A DNA stretch of 40,442 bases, taken from an uncultured Bacteroidota bacterium (lineage in GTDB: Bacteria; Bacteroidota; Bacteroidia; Flavobacteriales; Flavobacteriaceae). The notes beneath the pieces are model-generated. The model was given only the letters and a program-made list of their open reading frames with translations, had not been told where the DNA came from and did no database searches. Shown piece by piece: positions 33,862-40,442 of the stretch; positions within the stretch are counted from its first letter, which is position 1; every line of letters begins with the position of its first letter. The translations under genes were made by a program, and so were the position numbers. Location: the NCBI GenBank assembly GCA_902520835.1, contig CABYPD010000012.1:1-40442 (forward strand), in the 5' to 3' direction.

Positions 33862-35229
33862 TTATCTTAATCCGTACTTGTCAAAAAGATAAACCAATGA
33901 TGCAATAGCTCCTGAACCCATTTCTAATTCTCTTTTATTGATAGCATCAAAGGTATCAATTTCAGTATGATGATAATCAAAATATCTTTGCGAGTTAGGT
34001 CTTAATCCAGCTAAAATATTATTATCAGTCTTTAAATTAGCTATATCTGCACCACTACCACCTTTAATAAAAACATTTATAAAATATGGTGCAAAATATT
34101 TTTTCCACTCTAAAAGTTTAATAAAATCATCATTATTTGCAGTAAAGGAAAAACCGAGAGGTCTAAAACCTCCTGCATCAGATTCAATAGCAAAAATATG
34201 ATTTAAGTTTTGTCTATCAGAAACTTCTTTGTACTTAAGAGAACCTCTTAAACCATTTTCTTCATTTATATACAACACTACTCTTATAGTTCTTTTCGGA
34301 TTATAATTAATTTTATTAAAGATATTTAGAAGATCCATTGAATGAACAACACCTGCACCATCATCGTGACTTCCATCTCCTAAATCCCAAGAATCTAAAT
34401 GACCTCCTACTAAGATAATTTCATCTGGAAATTCAGATCCTGTTTTTTCTGCTATAACATTGTAAGACTGAGCATCTGGAAGTTGTTTACACTGTTGCCT
34501 AAAAAGAAATTTAAGATCAGGTTTAATTTTTAAAAGACTACTTAATTTATCAGCCCCATTAGTACTAATAGCAGCACCCGGAATCCGCTTACTTGCAGGG
34601 AGGTCTCCATAAGTTAATCCTCCAGTATGTGGATAATCATCAGTTCTTAAAGTCATTGATCTTACTATTACTCCAATAGCGCCATATTTTGATGCTTCCA
34701 TTGCTCCTAAGGCACGTTGATCAACAGCTCTTCCATATGCAGTGAAAGTGGTTATAAATTCGGGTTCCATAGGTCTGTTGAAAAAAACAATTTTACCATC
34801 AATCTTATCCTTGCCCAATTCTTCAAGTTCTTTAAGGCTAAAAACCTCAATAACGTTGGCCTTTAAACCAACTGATGGCGTTGCTACTGAACCACCCAAT
34901 GCGGCTATTGGAACATTAAAAGTAATTCCAGGCTCTGTTTCTATTAACGCAAACTCTTTAGGTCCCCTAACCCATCTTGGAACCATAACTGGCTGGAGCC
35001 ATACTTTATCAAAACCAAGTTGATCTAGTTCTGATTTGGTATATTCAATTGCTCTTTGAGCCTCAAGTGAACCAGAAAGTCTTCCCCCTATTTGATTTGA
35101 TAAATAGTCTAACCATTCATAAGCCTTGCTTTTAGTTAGAGAAGTATCGAAAATATTTTTAATTACAACATCATCTTGAGAATATGATGAATTAAGAAAT
35201 ATAAAAAAAATAAATACTATTTTTTTCAT
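33862..35229 (-). CDS. Secreted M28-family metallopeptidase
   Basis: A 455-residue zinc aminopeptidase-like enzyme. The signal peptide ends SSYSQ. A PA-type insertion (about 120-240) precedes the catalytic domain, where the zinc ligands and acid are in order: GGHLDSWD, HDDGAG, INEENG, ESDAGG, and the late His in YHHTEID. The domain layout fits M28 carboxypeptidase Q-like enzymes of Bacteroidota. No T9SS tail is present, so it should stay in the periplasm. The start overlaps the response-regulator stop by one base (TAATG). Confidence 0.93.
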   Translation of the reverse strand: MKKIVFIFFIFLNSSYSQDDVVIKNIFDTSLTKSKAYEWLDYLSNQIGGRLSGSLEAQRAIEYTKSELDQLGFDKVWLQPVMVPRWVRGPKEFALIETEPGITFNVPIAALGGSVATPSVGLKANVIEVFSLKELEELGKDKIDGKIVFFNRPMEPEFITTFTAYGRAVDQRALGAMEASKYGAIGVIVRSMTLRTDDYPHTGGLTYGDLPASKRIPGAAISTNGADKLSSLLKIKPDLKFLFRQQCKQLPDAQSYNVIAEKTGSEFPDEIILVGGHLDSWDLGDGSHDDGAGVVHSMDLLNIFNKINYNPKRTIRVVLYINEENGLRGSLKYKEVSDRQNLNHIFAIESDAGGFRPLGFSFTANNDDFIKLLEWKKYFAPYFINVFIKGGSGADIANLKTDNNILAGLRPNSQRYFDYHHTEIDTFDAINKRELEMGSGAIASLVYLFDKYGLR

Positions 35230-36395
35230 TACTTTTTTCCTGAGAATTTGACAACTTCCTTTTCAGAGATCTGATCATTTTCAGAAAGTATAAATAATCT
35301 TTCAACAACATTTCTAAGTTCTCTGACATTACCTTTCCAATCAAATGATTTCATTTTTTTCATACCAGTTTCATCAATAAATATTCTTTTATTTTCATAC
35401 TGATTTGATAATAAGGAAATGAAATGTTCAATTAAAATCGGGATATCATCTTTTCTATCATTTAATGGTGGAACATTTAATTCAATTACAGATATTCTAT
35501 GATACAAATCTTCTCTAAATTTATTCTCAGAAATCAACTCAGAAATATTTTTATTTGTAGCTGCAATAACTCTGGTATCAACATAAATATCTTTTTCACT
35601 ACCAACTTTTTGAATTTTATTTTCTTGAATAGCTCTAAGAACTTTTGATTGAGCTGACATACTCATATCGCCAATTTCATCAAGAAATATGGTGCCATTA
35701 TTAGCAGCTTCAAATTTTCCAGTTCTGTCTTTATGAGCAGATGTGAATGAACCTTTTATGTGACCAAACAATTCGCTTTCAATTAATTCAGAAGGAATAG
35801 CTGCACAATTTACCTCAATAAAAGGACCATCACTTCTCAGACTATTTGAATGGATTTGTCTAGCAACAAGCTCTTTTCCAGAACCATTAGGACCTAAGAT
35901 CAGGACCTTAGCATTTGTAGGTGAAATTTTTTCAATTAATTTTTTAACATTTACAATCTCTTTAGAGACACCAATAATTTCATATTTACTTATAGTCTTT
36001 TTAGGATTAATTTTTGACTTCTTTGAAGATGTATTTTTTAGTGCGCTTCTAACTGATGTCAATAAGTTGTTTAAATCTGGGGGTTTTTCAATGTAATCAA
36101 AAGCACCAAGTCTCATAGCTTTTACAGCTGTTTTTAAATCTCCATGACCAGAAATCATGATAATAGGGATTGTGCTGTCATAGCCAATGACAAATTCAAG
36201 AACATCAATACCATCTTTCTTTGGCATTTTTATGTCACACAAGATCAAGTCATAATGTTGAGATTTTATCAATGAGATAGCTTCATCTCCATTAGCAGCT
36301 TCATCAAGTTTATATTTGGAATTTTCCTCAGATAATACTTTTTTAAGTACTCTTCTTATCGCATCCTCATCCTCAACAATTAAAATTTTAGACAT
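35229..36395 (-). CDS. Sigma54-type response regulator lacking a DNA-binding domain
   Basis: A 388-residue NtrC-class protein: receiver domain (about 1-120) with Asp54 in LILCDIKMP as the phosphorylation site, then an AAA+ sigma54-interaction domain (about 145-375) with Walker A GPNGSGKE, Walker B GTIFLDEIGDM and the arginine-finger segment FREDLYHR. The loop that should contact sigma54 reads GSFTSA instead of GAFTGA. The chain ends just after the AAA+ domain, so the usual Fis-type helix-turn-helix is absent. No histidine kinase is nearby. It lies between dnaJ and the M28 peptidase in one operon-like series. Confidence 0.92.
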   Translation of the reverse strand: MSKILIVEDEDAIRRVLKKVLSEENSKYKLDEAANGDEAISLIKSQHYDLILCDIKMPKKDGIDVLEFVIGYDSTIPIIMISGHGDLKTAVKAMRLGAFDYIEKPPDLNNLLTSVRSALKNTSSKKSKINPKKTISKYEIIGVSKEIVNVKKLIEKISPTNAKVLILGPNGSGKELVARQIHSNSLRSDGPFIEVNCAAIPSELIESELFGHIKGSFTSAHKDRTGKFEAANNGTIFLDEIGDMSMSAQSKVLRAIQENKIQKVGSEKDIYVDTRVIAATNKNISELISENKFREDLYHRISVIELNVPPLNDRKDDIPILIEHFISLLSNQYENKRIFIDETGMKKMKSFDWKGNVRELRNVVERLFILSENDQISEKEVVKFSGKK

Positions 36396-36410
36396 ACTTC
36401 AATATACAAA

Positions 36411-37517
36411 TTATGAAAACATATCTTTGACTTTTTCAAAAAAAGACTTATCGTTTTTATCTGGTGATGGCTTGAAATGTTCATCGTTTTTCATTTGCTC
36501 AAAAAAAGATTTTTGTTCCTTACTCAAAGTTTTTGGAGTCCATACATTCACATGAACTAATAAATCTCCACTTCCGTAACCATTAACTGATTTCAAACCT
36601 TTACCTCTAAGCCTAAGAATTTTTCCAGATTGAATGCCAGTCTCTAATTTTATCCTAACTTTTCCAGTTACAGTATCGATTTCTTTTGAAACTCCTAAAA
36701 CTGCCTCAGAAATACTGATGTATAAGTCGTAATGTAGGTTATTACCCTCTCTTTTTAAATTATCATCCTCCAACTCATTAATGAGGATTAATAAATCACC
36801 AGGAATGCCATCTGTAATTGGTTCATTTCCCTTTCCAGAAACTCTAAGCTGCATACCATCTTCAACTCCAGCAGGAATTTTAACTTCAACCATCTCTTCC
36901 TTCAAAACCTGACCATTTGAATCAGAACCTTGAGGTTTATTAGAAACAACTTTTCCAGTTCCAGAACAATTATTACATGTAGTTGTGGATTGCATTCTTC
37001 CAAGTATAGTATTTGTAATTTGAGTCATTTGACCACTACCATTACAAACTCTACATGTAGAATATTCTAATCCATCAGCTTGAACCTTTCTTTTAACCTT
37101 TATTTTTTTATTAACACCTTCAGCAATTTCCTTAATAGTTAAAGAAACTTTAATTCTAAGATTTGTACCCTTTGATCTTCTAGTTGAGGAACCACCAAAT
37201 CCTCCAAATCCTCCAAATGCACTTCCGAAAATATCTCCAAATTGACTGAAAATATCTTCCATGTTCATTCCGCCAGAACCAAAACCTCCATTACCATGAA
37301 AAGCAGCATGTCCAAATTGGTCATATTTGGCTCTTTTTTCTTTGTTTCCTAAAACTTCATATGCTTCAGCTGCTTGTTTAAATTTTTCTTCAGCTTTTAC
37401 ATCACCAGGGTTTTTATCAGGATGATATTTTATAGCAGATTTTCTGTAAGCTTTTTTTATCTCACTTTCAGTGGCACTTTTCTCTACACCTAATATTTCG
37501 TAATAATCTTCTTTCAT
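36411..37517 (-). CDS. dnaJ: Chaperone DnaJ with two zinc repeats
   Basis: Co-chaperone that stimulates DnaK. J domain (1-70) with YHPDKNPGD, Gly/Phe-rich region (about 75-115, with [10 protein letters not shown]), a zinc region at about 150-190, and a C-terminal substrate domain with [17 protein letters not shown]. The zinc region has two CxxCxGxG units, CRVCNGSG and CNNCSGTG, whereas standard DnaJ has four, so only one zinc site can form. Flavobacterial DnaJ commonly looks like this (recalled). It is 368 residues, and its start abuts the grpE stop. Confidence 0.95.
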   Translation of the reverse strand: MKEDYYEILGVEKSATESEIKKAYRKSAIKYHPDKNPGDVKAEEKFKQAAEAYEVLGNKEKRAKYDQFGHAAFHGNGGFGSGGMNMEDIFSQFGDIFGSAFGGFGGFGGSSTRRSKGTNLRIKVSLTIKEIAEGVNKKIKVKRKVQADGLEYSTCRVCNGSGQMTQITNTILGRMQSTTTCNNCSGTGKVVSNKPQGSDSNGQVLKEEMVEVKIPAGVEDGMQLRVSGKGNEPITDGIPGDLLILINELEDDNLKREGNNLHYDLYISISEAVLGVSKEIDTVTGKVRIKLETGIQSGKILRLRGKGLKSVNGYGSGDLLVHVNVWTPKTLSKEQKSFFEQMKNDEHFKPSPDKNDKSFFEKVKDMFS

Positions 37518-38005
37518 TAATTAGCAACTACAACTTTAGGATATCTCAATATTTTTTCACCAAGTTTATAACCTTTTTCAATTACATCAACTATCTTTCC
37601 TTTATTCTTTGGTTTGTCAGCTTTTATTTGGGTAATAGCTTCATGAGATTCTGCGTCAAATTTGTCACCCTTATTAACCTCCATCTGGGTTAAACCTTTG
37701 GATTTTAAAATTTCATTAAACTTTGAGTAAATAAGTTCAAACCCTTTTATTAAATCTTTATTCTCAGTTTTTTGAAATTCAAGTAAAGCTCTATCCATAT
37801 CATCAGCGATAGGTAGAAGTGCAGTCATCAATTCTTGTGAAGCAGTTTTAAACAAGTCTAATCTTTCTTTAGATGTTCTTTTTCTGTAATTTTCGAATTC
37901 AGCAAATAATCTTAAGAATTTATCTTTCTCATCATTTACTTGATTATTAAGATCACTTATCTGATCTTTTAACGTAGGTTTCTTTTTTGATTTCTTATCT
38001 GCCAT
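37517..38005 (-). CDS. grpE: Nucleotide exchange factor GrpE
   Basis: Exchanges nucleotide on DnaK. At 162 residues it has a charged N-terminal coiled coil (about 10-50, [20 protein letters not shown]), the [12 protein letters not shown] segment, and a beta-rich C-terminal head with [15 protein letters not shown] and [17 protein letters not shown]. It is first of the grpE-dnaJ-regulator-peptidase-phosphatase series, with one-base overlaps or no gaps between the first three genes. dnaK is not in the window. Confidence 0.95.
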   Translation of the reverse strand: MADKKSKKKPTLKDQISDLNNQVNDEKDKFLRLFAEFENYRKRTSKERLDLFKTASQELMTALLPIADDMDRALLEFQKTENKDLIKGFELIYSKFNEILKSKGLTQMEVNKGDKFDAESHEAITQIKADKPKNKGKIVDVIEKGYKLGEKILRYPKVVVAN

Positions 38006-38057
38006 TTTGTAATAATTAATTCAATAGACTCAAATTATTTGCCAAAATAATAATATG

Positions 38058-38969
38058 TCATAATGTCATGATTTTTTTTAGATTGTCAAATTTAAACACA
38101 AAACCATTTTCTAAAAGTTTTTTTGGATAAACTTTTTTATTATTTAAGATGATTTCATTGAAAAAATCAGAGATTCCTAAAATTTTAAATGGAATGATTG
38201 CCAAATAACTTGGTGTTGAAAAAGAAATTAAAGGTTTTTTGTTTAAAGAAATAACTTTAGATTGTAATTGAGAATTTAATGATGGATTTGGAGACACTAG
38301 GTTAAATATCCCATCTAATTTATTTTTAATTATAAAATTTATGGCACTAACCAAATCTTCCATGTGAATCCAAGATTGCCATTGAGAACCATTATCGATC
38401 GTTGGATTAACCCTCAAATTATTAATTAAAATTAACTTCTCTAGAAAACCACTCTCTTTTGATAAAACAATTCCAATCCTAAGTTTTGAAATAATTATTT
38501 TTGAAGATGATAAGTTATCAATTTCATCTTCCCATTTTTTAACAACATTTCCTAAAAAAGACTCAGAATTGTTTACAGAACTTTCATCTTGAATTTGAAG
38601 ATCATTATTCTCATAGATACCTATTGCAGATGCAGAAATAATATGTTCTAATTTATCATTATTCTTTATTAATTTGTCAAGTGTCTTAATAGAATTTATC
38701 CTGGAATTAAGAATTTCTTTTCTATTTTTTTTTGACCAGAGAGAAAAAACATTTTTTCCAGTTAAATTAATAATTACACTAACTCCCTTAACACTTTCAT
38801 AATCAACCTGAAATTTTGCAGGATTCCAATGAAAATACTTTAATTTTTGGGATTTTTTTTTTGAATATAAATTTCTGGTTAAAATATTTACATAAAAACC
38901 ATTGTCGACGAAAAACTTACACAATTTTTTCCCTATGAATCCTGTTCCGCCAGCTACTAGTATTTTCAT
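38058..38969 (-). CDS. TIGR01777-family NAD-dependent epimerase
   Basis: Extended short-chain dehydrogenase-like protein of 303 residues. The N-terminal Rossmann motif is MKILVAGGTGFIGKKLCKFF. The C-terminal DUF1731 region has PSYLAIIPFKILGI and KKVYPKKLLENGFVFKF, which mark the TIGR01777 (YfcH-like) family. The usual catalytic YxxxK is not obvious; INLTGKNVF and SASAIGIYEN are typical of the group. The function is unknown. I chose the ATG at 38969, since the upstream in-frame TTG at 38996 sits inside a TAnnTTTG promoter element. Confidence 0.88.
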   Translation of the reverse strand: MKILVAGGTGFIGKKLCKFFVDNGFYVNILTRNLYSKKKSQKLKYFHWNPAKFQVDYESVKGVSVIINLTGKNVFSLWSKKNRKEILNSRINSIKTLDKLIKNNDKLEHIISASAIGIYENNDLQIQDESSVNNSESFLGNVVKKWEDEIDNLSSSKIIISKLRIGIVLSKESGFLEKLILINNLRVNPTIDNGSQWQSWIHMEDLVSAINFIIKNKLDGIFNLVSPNPSLNSQLQSKVISLNKKPLISFSTPSYLAIIPFKILGISDFFNEIILNNKKVYPKKLLENGFVFKFDNLKKIMTL

Positions 38970-38993
38970 TTTTAATTTTCTTGAATATTTCTT

Positions 38994-39001
38994 CAAAGTT
39001 A
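38994..39001 (-). promoter_or_regulatory. -7 promoter element for the TIGR01777 gene
   Basis: TAACTTTG on the minus strand matches TAnnTTTG exactly, 24 nt before the ATG at 38969. Confidence 0.45.
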
Positions 39002-39031
39002 ATTTGTAATTTTACTTTAATCAAATTAATA

Positions 39032-40081
39032 ATGAAAATTACTTTAACTGAAAATTCAAGAATCTCTAGTGTAGATTTTTCAAATCTTCAATTTGGCCAA
39101 ATATTTAGCGATCATATGTTTGTATGTGATTATGTTAATGGAGAATGGTCAAATCAAAGAATTCTTCCTTATTCTGATATAAAAGTAAGTCCATCTTCTA
39201 GGGTTTTTCATTATGGTCAAGCAATTTTTGAAGGAATGAAAGCCTACAAAGATGATAATAATGGTATTTGGCTTTTTAGGCCTGATGAAAATTTTAAAAG
39301 ATTTAATATTTCATCTAAAAGGCTAGCAATTCCAGAAATTCCTAAAAAAGTTTTTTTTGAAGGCTTAAATGAACTATTAAAAATTGATAAAGAATGGATA
39401 AAAAAAGGAAATGGAAATTCATTATATGTTCGTCCTTTTGTTTTTGCTTCTGAACCTTCCATAAATGCTAGTGAAGCAAATGTATATAAATTTATGATCA
39501 TATGTACTCCCGCAAAATCTTATTATGAAAATCAAGAAATTTGGGTAAAAATTGAAGAAAAATATAGTCGTGCTGCCAAGGGCGGTGTTGGATATGCAAA
39601 AGCTGCAGGAAATTATGCTGCTCAGTTTTATCCAACACTAATTGCTAAAGATGAAGGATTTCAACAAATAATTTGGACTGATTCAAATAATCATAACCGT
39701 ATTGAAGAAGCTGGCACAATGAATCTTTTTTTTAAAATTAATCATACTTTAATCACTTCTCCTACTAGCGATAGTATATTAGATGGAGTTACAAGAAAAA
39801 GTATTATTGATTTAGCAAAATCAATGAATATAATAGTTGAAGAAAGAGATATAACTGTGGATGAGCTATTAACCGCGCACAAGTCTGGATCTCTAAAGGA
39901 AATTTTCGGAACTGGTACAGCTGTAACTGTACTGCCAATTAACGGATTTGGTTATAGAGGAAAAAGGTTTTCAATTATTTCTAATGAAGAAAAAACATCT
40001 GATGTTTTAAAAATCAAGCTCAATAATATTCAATATGCTAGAACCAATGATTTTAGTCATTGGCAGTATAAAATCACTTAA
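39032..40081 (+). CDS. ilvE: Branched-chain amino acid aminotransferase
   Basis: PLP enzyme moving the amino group between glutamate and Val, Leu or Ile. The class IV fold is clear: HYGQAIFEGMKAY (about 60), RPDENFKRFNISSKRL, SLYVRPFVFASEP, the PLP lysine in VGYAKAAGNYAA (about 180), EEAGTMNLFF and FGTGTAVTVLPI. I chose ATG at 39032 (349 residues); a TTG at 38981 would add 17 residues unlike the family. It is divergent from the TIGR01777 gene and its stop overlaps the convergent MazG-like gene by four bases. Confidence 0.95.
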   Translation: MKITLTENSRISSVDFSNLQFGQIFSDHMFVCDYVNGEWSNQRILPYSDIKVSPSSRVFHYGQAIFEGMKAYKDDNNGIWLFRPDENFKRFNISSKRLAIPEIPKKVFFEGLNELLKIDKEWIKKGNGNSLYVRPFVFASEPSINASEANVYKFMIICTPAKSYYENQEIWVKIEEKYSRAAKGGVGYAKAAGNYAAQFYPTLIAKDEGFQQIIWTDSNNHNRIEEAGTMNLFFKINHTLITSPTSDSILDGVTRKSIIDLAKSMNIIVEERDITVDELLTAHKSGSLKEIFGTGTAVTVLPINGFGYRGKRFSIISNEEKTSDVLKIKLNNIQYARTNDFSHWQYKIT

Positions 40082-40442
40082 AAAAACTTGCTAAAATTAG
40101 GTTTAAAATAGTTTGGCCCTTTCATGACTTTTCCATCTTCACGATATATTGGATTTCCATCAAGACCCAGTTTGCTCATATTACTTTTTTGAATTTCGTC
40201 AAAAACATCTTCAATTAAATCTTGCATCCCATGTTCAATTATAGTACCGCATAAAATATATAACATGTCACCTAATGCATCGGCAACTTCAATAATATCA
40301 TTATTATTAGCTGCTTCTAGATATTCTTTATTTTCTTCATCCATTAAGTTAAATCTTAGTGAATTTTTATCATTACCTAAATTTGCTAACGGAGAATTAC
40401 TATAACCAATCTTATAAGTTTCATGAAACTTCTTTACTGAAT
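40078..40442 (-). CDS. MazG-like nucleoside triphosphate pyrophosphohydrolase (5' end off window)
   Basis: All-alpha NTP pyrophosphatase of the MazG/PRA-PH superfamily. The metal-binding pattern is seen as MDEENKEYLEA followed by EVADALGDMLYILCG (E-x2-E and E-x2-D). The open frame continues upstream of the ATG at 40344 to the window edge, and that part (KKFHETYKIGYSNSPL, LRFNLMDEEN) looks like protein of the same family, so the real start lies beyond 40442. Conserved tail: SNMSKLGLDGNPIYREDGKV and MKGPNYFKPN. It probably hydrolyses a non-standard or excess nucleotide; the substrate is unknown. Confidence 0.85.
   Translation of the reverse strand, partial: SVKKFHETYKIGYSNSPLANLGNDKNSLRFNLMDEENKEYLEAANNNDIIEVADALGDMLYILCGTIIEHGMQDLIEDVFDEIQKSNMSKLGLDGNPIYREDGKVMKGPNYFKPNFSKFF

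Noticed and set aside
34742-35023. 93-codon plus-strand open frame within the M28 peptidase gene
   Set aside because: Antisense to the conserved PA-insert region of the peptidase; no independent coding evidence.
38981-39031. TTG-initiated N-terminal extension of ilvE
   Set aside because: The 17 extra residues do not resemble the family and lie over the divergent promoter region; the ATG at 39032 is better.
40078-40344. Complete 88-residue MazG-like gene starting at ATG 40344
   Set aside because: The frame stays open upstream to the window edge and reads as the same protein family, so the ATG is internal.
1-40442. tRNA, rRNA, CRISPR, insertion sequence, prophage or defence genes
   Set aside because: I looked for cloverleaf-like GC-rich blocks, regular spaced repeats, transposase motifs (DDE, HUH) and phage or toxin-antitoxin signatures on both strands and found none.

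Overview
The window is a compact, AT-rich stretch of bacterial chromosome carrying about 43 genes, almost all core or envelope genes. It looks like a member of the Flavobacteriia (phylum Bacteroidota), most likely a small-genome marine lineage. The reasons are the Bacteroidota -7 promoter motif TAnnTTTG at many gene starts, a type IX secretion (T9SS) C-terminal sorting domain, Bacteroidota marker families (DUF2795, DUF3276, DUF1573, DUF2911), a flavobacterial type DnaJ, SecA and RecQ, very short or overlapping gene junctions, and an absence of mobile elements. No tRNA, rRNA, CRISPR array, prophage or insertion sequence was seen. No stretch longer than 300 bases lacks a gene; the largest apparent gap (11901-12171) is filled by a frameshifted small gene.

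Layout. 91-1206 (-): TlpA-like thioredoxin lipoprotein. 1261-6546 (+): respiratory D-lactate dehydrogenase, chorismate synthase, dicarboxylate/amino-acid symporter, uracil-DNA glycosylase and a DUF805-like membrane protein. 6552-16882 (-): a long same-strand run headed by nusB-DUF1573-yajC-pyrD-acs, then a T9SS-tail miniprotein, a lipoprotein, a cold-shock protein, DUF2911, a membrane-anchored amidohydrolase, alanine dehydrogenase, a 2-oxoglutarate oxygenase and a SUI1 protein. 16959-19169 (+): ABC exporter and DUF3276. 19166-19969 (-): fatty acid hydroxylase/sterol desaturase. 20007-20558 (+): thioredoxin-like protein. 20560-22752 (-): recQ. 22843-25590 (+): kdsD-tatC-lptB-DUF2007. 25533-26249 (-): pssA. 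26295-27848 (+): lnt. 27937-33284 (+): DUF2795, secA, a glycosyltransferase and an exported MsrA. 33276-38005 (-): grpE-dnaJ-sigma54-type response regulator-M28 peptidase-PAP2 phosphatase. 38058-38969 (-): TIGR01777 epimerase. 39032-40081 (+): ilvE. 40078-40442 (-): MazG-like pyrophosphohydrolase, cut by the window edge.

A clear theme is envelope building and protein export. KdsD and LptB make and move LPS, PssA and PAP2 handle phospholipids, Lnt matures lipoproteins, and SecA, YajC, TatC and the T9SS tail serve secretion. DnaJ/GrpE and NusB cover folding and transcription. Respiratory and carbon entry is covered by Dld, Acs, Ald and the DAACS symporter.

Points of most interest: (1) a 95-residue secreted protein made of little more than a signal peptide and a T9SS sorting domain, readable only if one extra base is skipped; (2) kdsD split by one extra base in an A6 run; (3) RecQ, SecA and DnaJ in the same window each lack some or all of their usual zinc-binding cysteines; (4) TAnnTTTG motifs lying so close to start codons that several mRNAs may be nearly leaderless; (5) a sigma54-type response regulator without a DNA-binding domain and with GSFTSA in place of GAFTGA; (6) an 11-bp dyad over the kdsD promoter. 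I did not find a convincing multi-gene system that is new; the region is mostly ordinary core genome.
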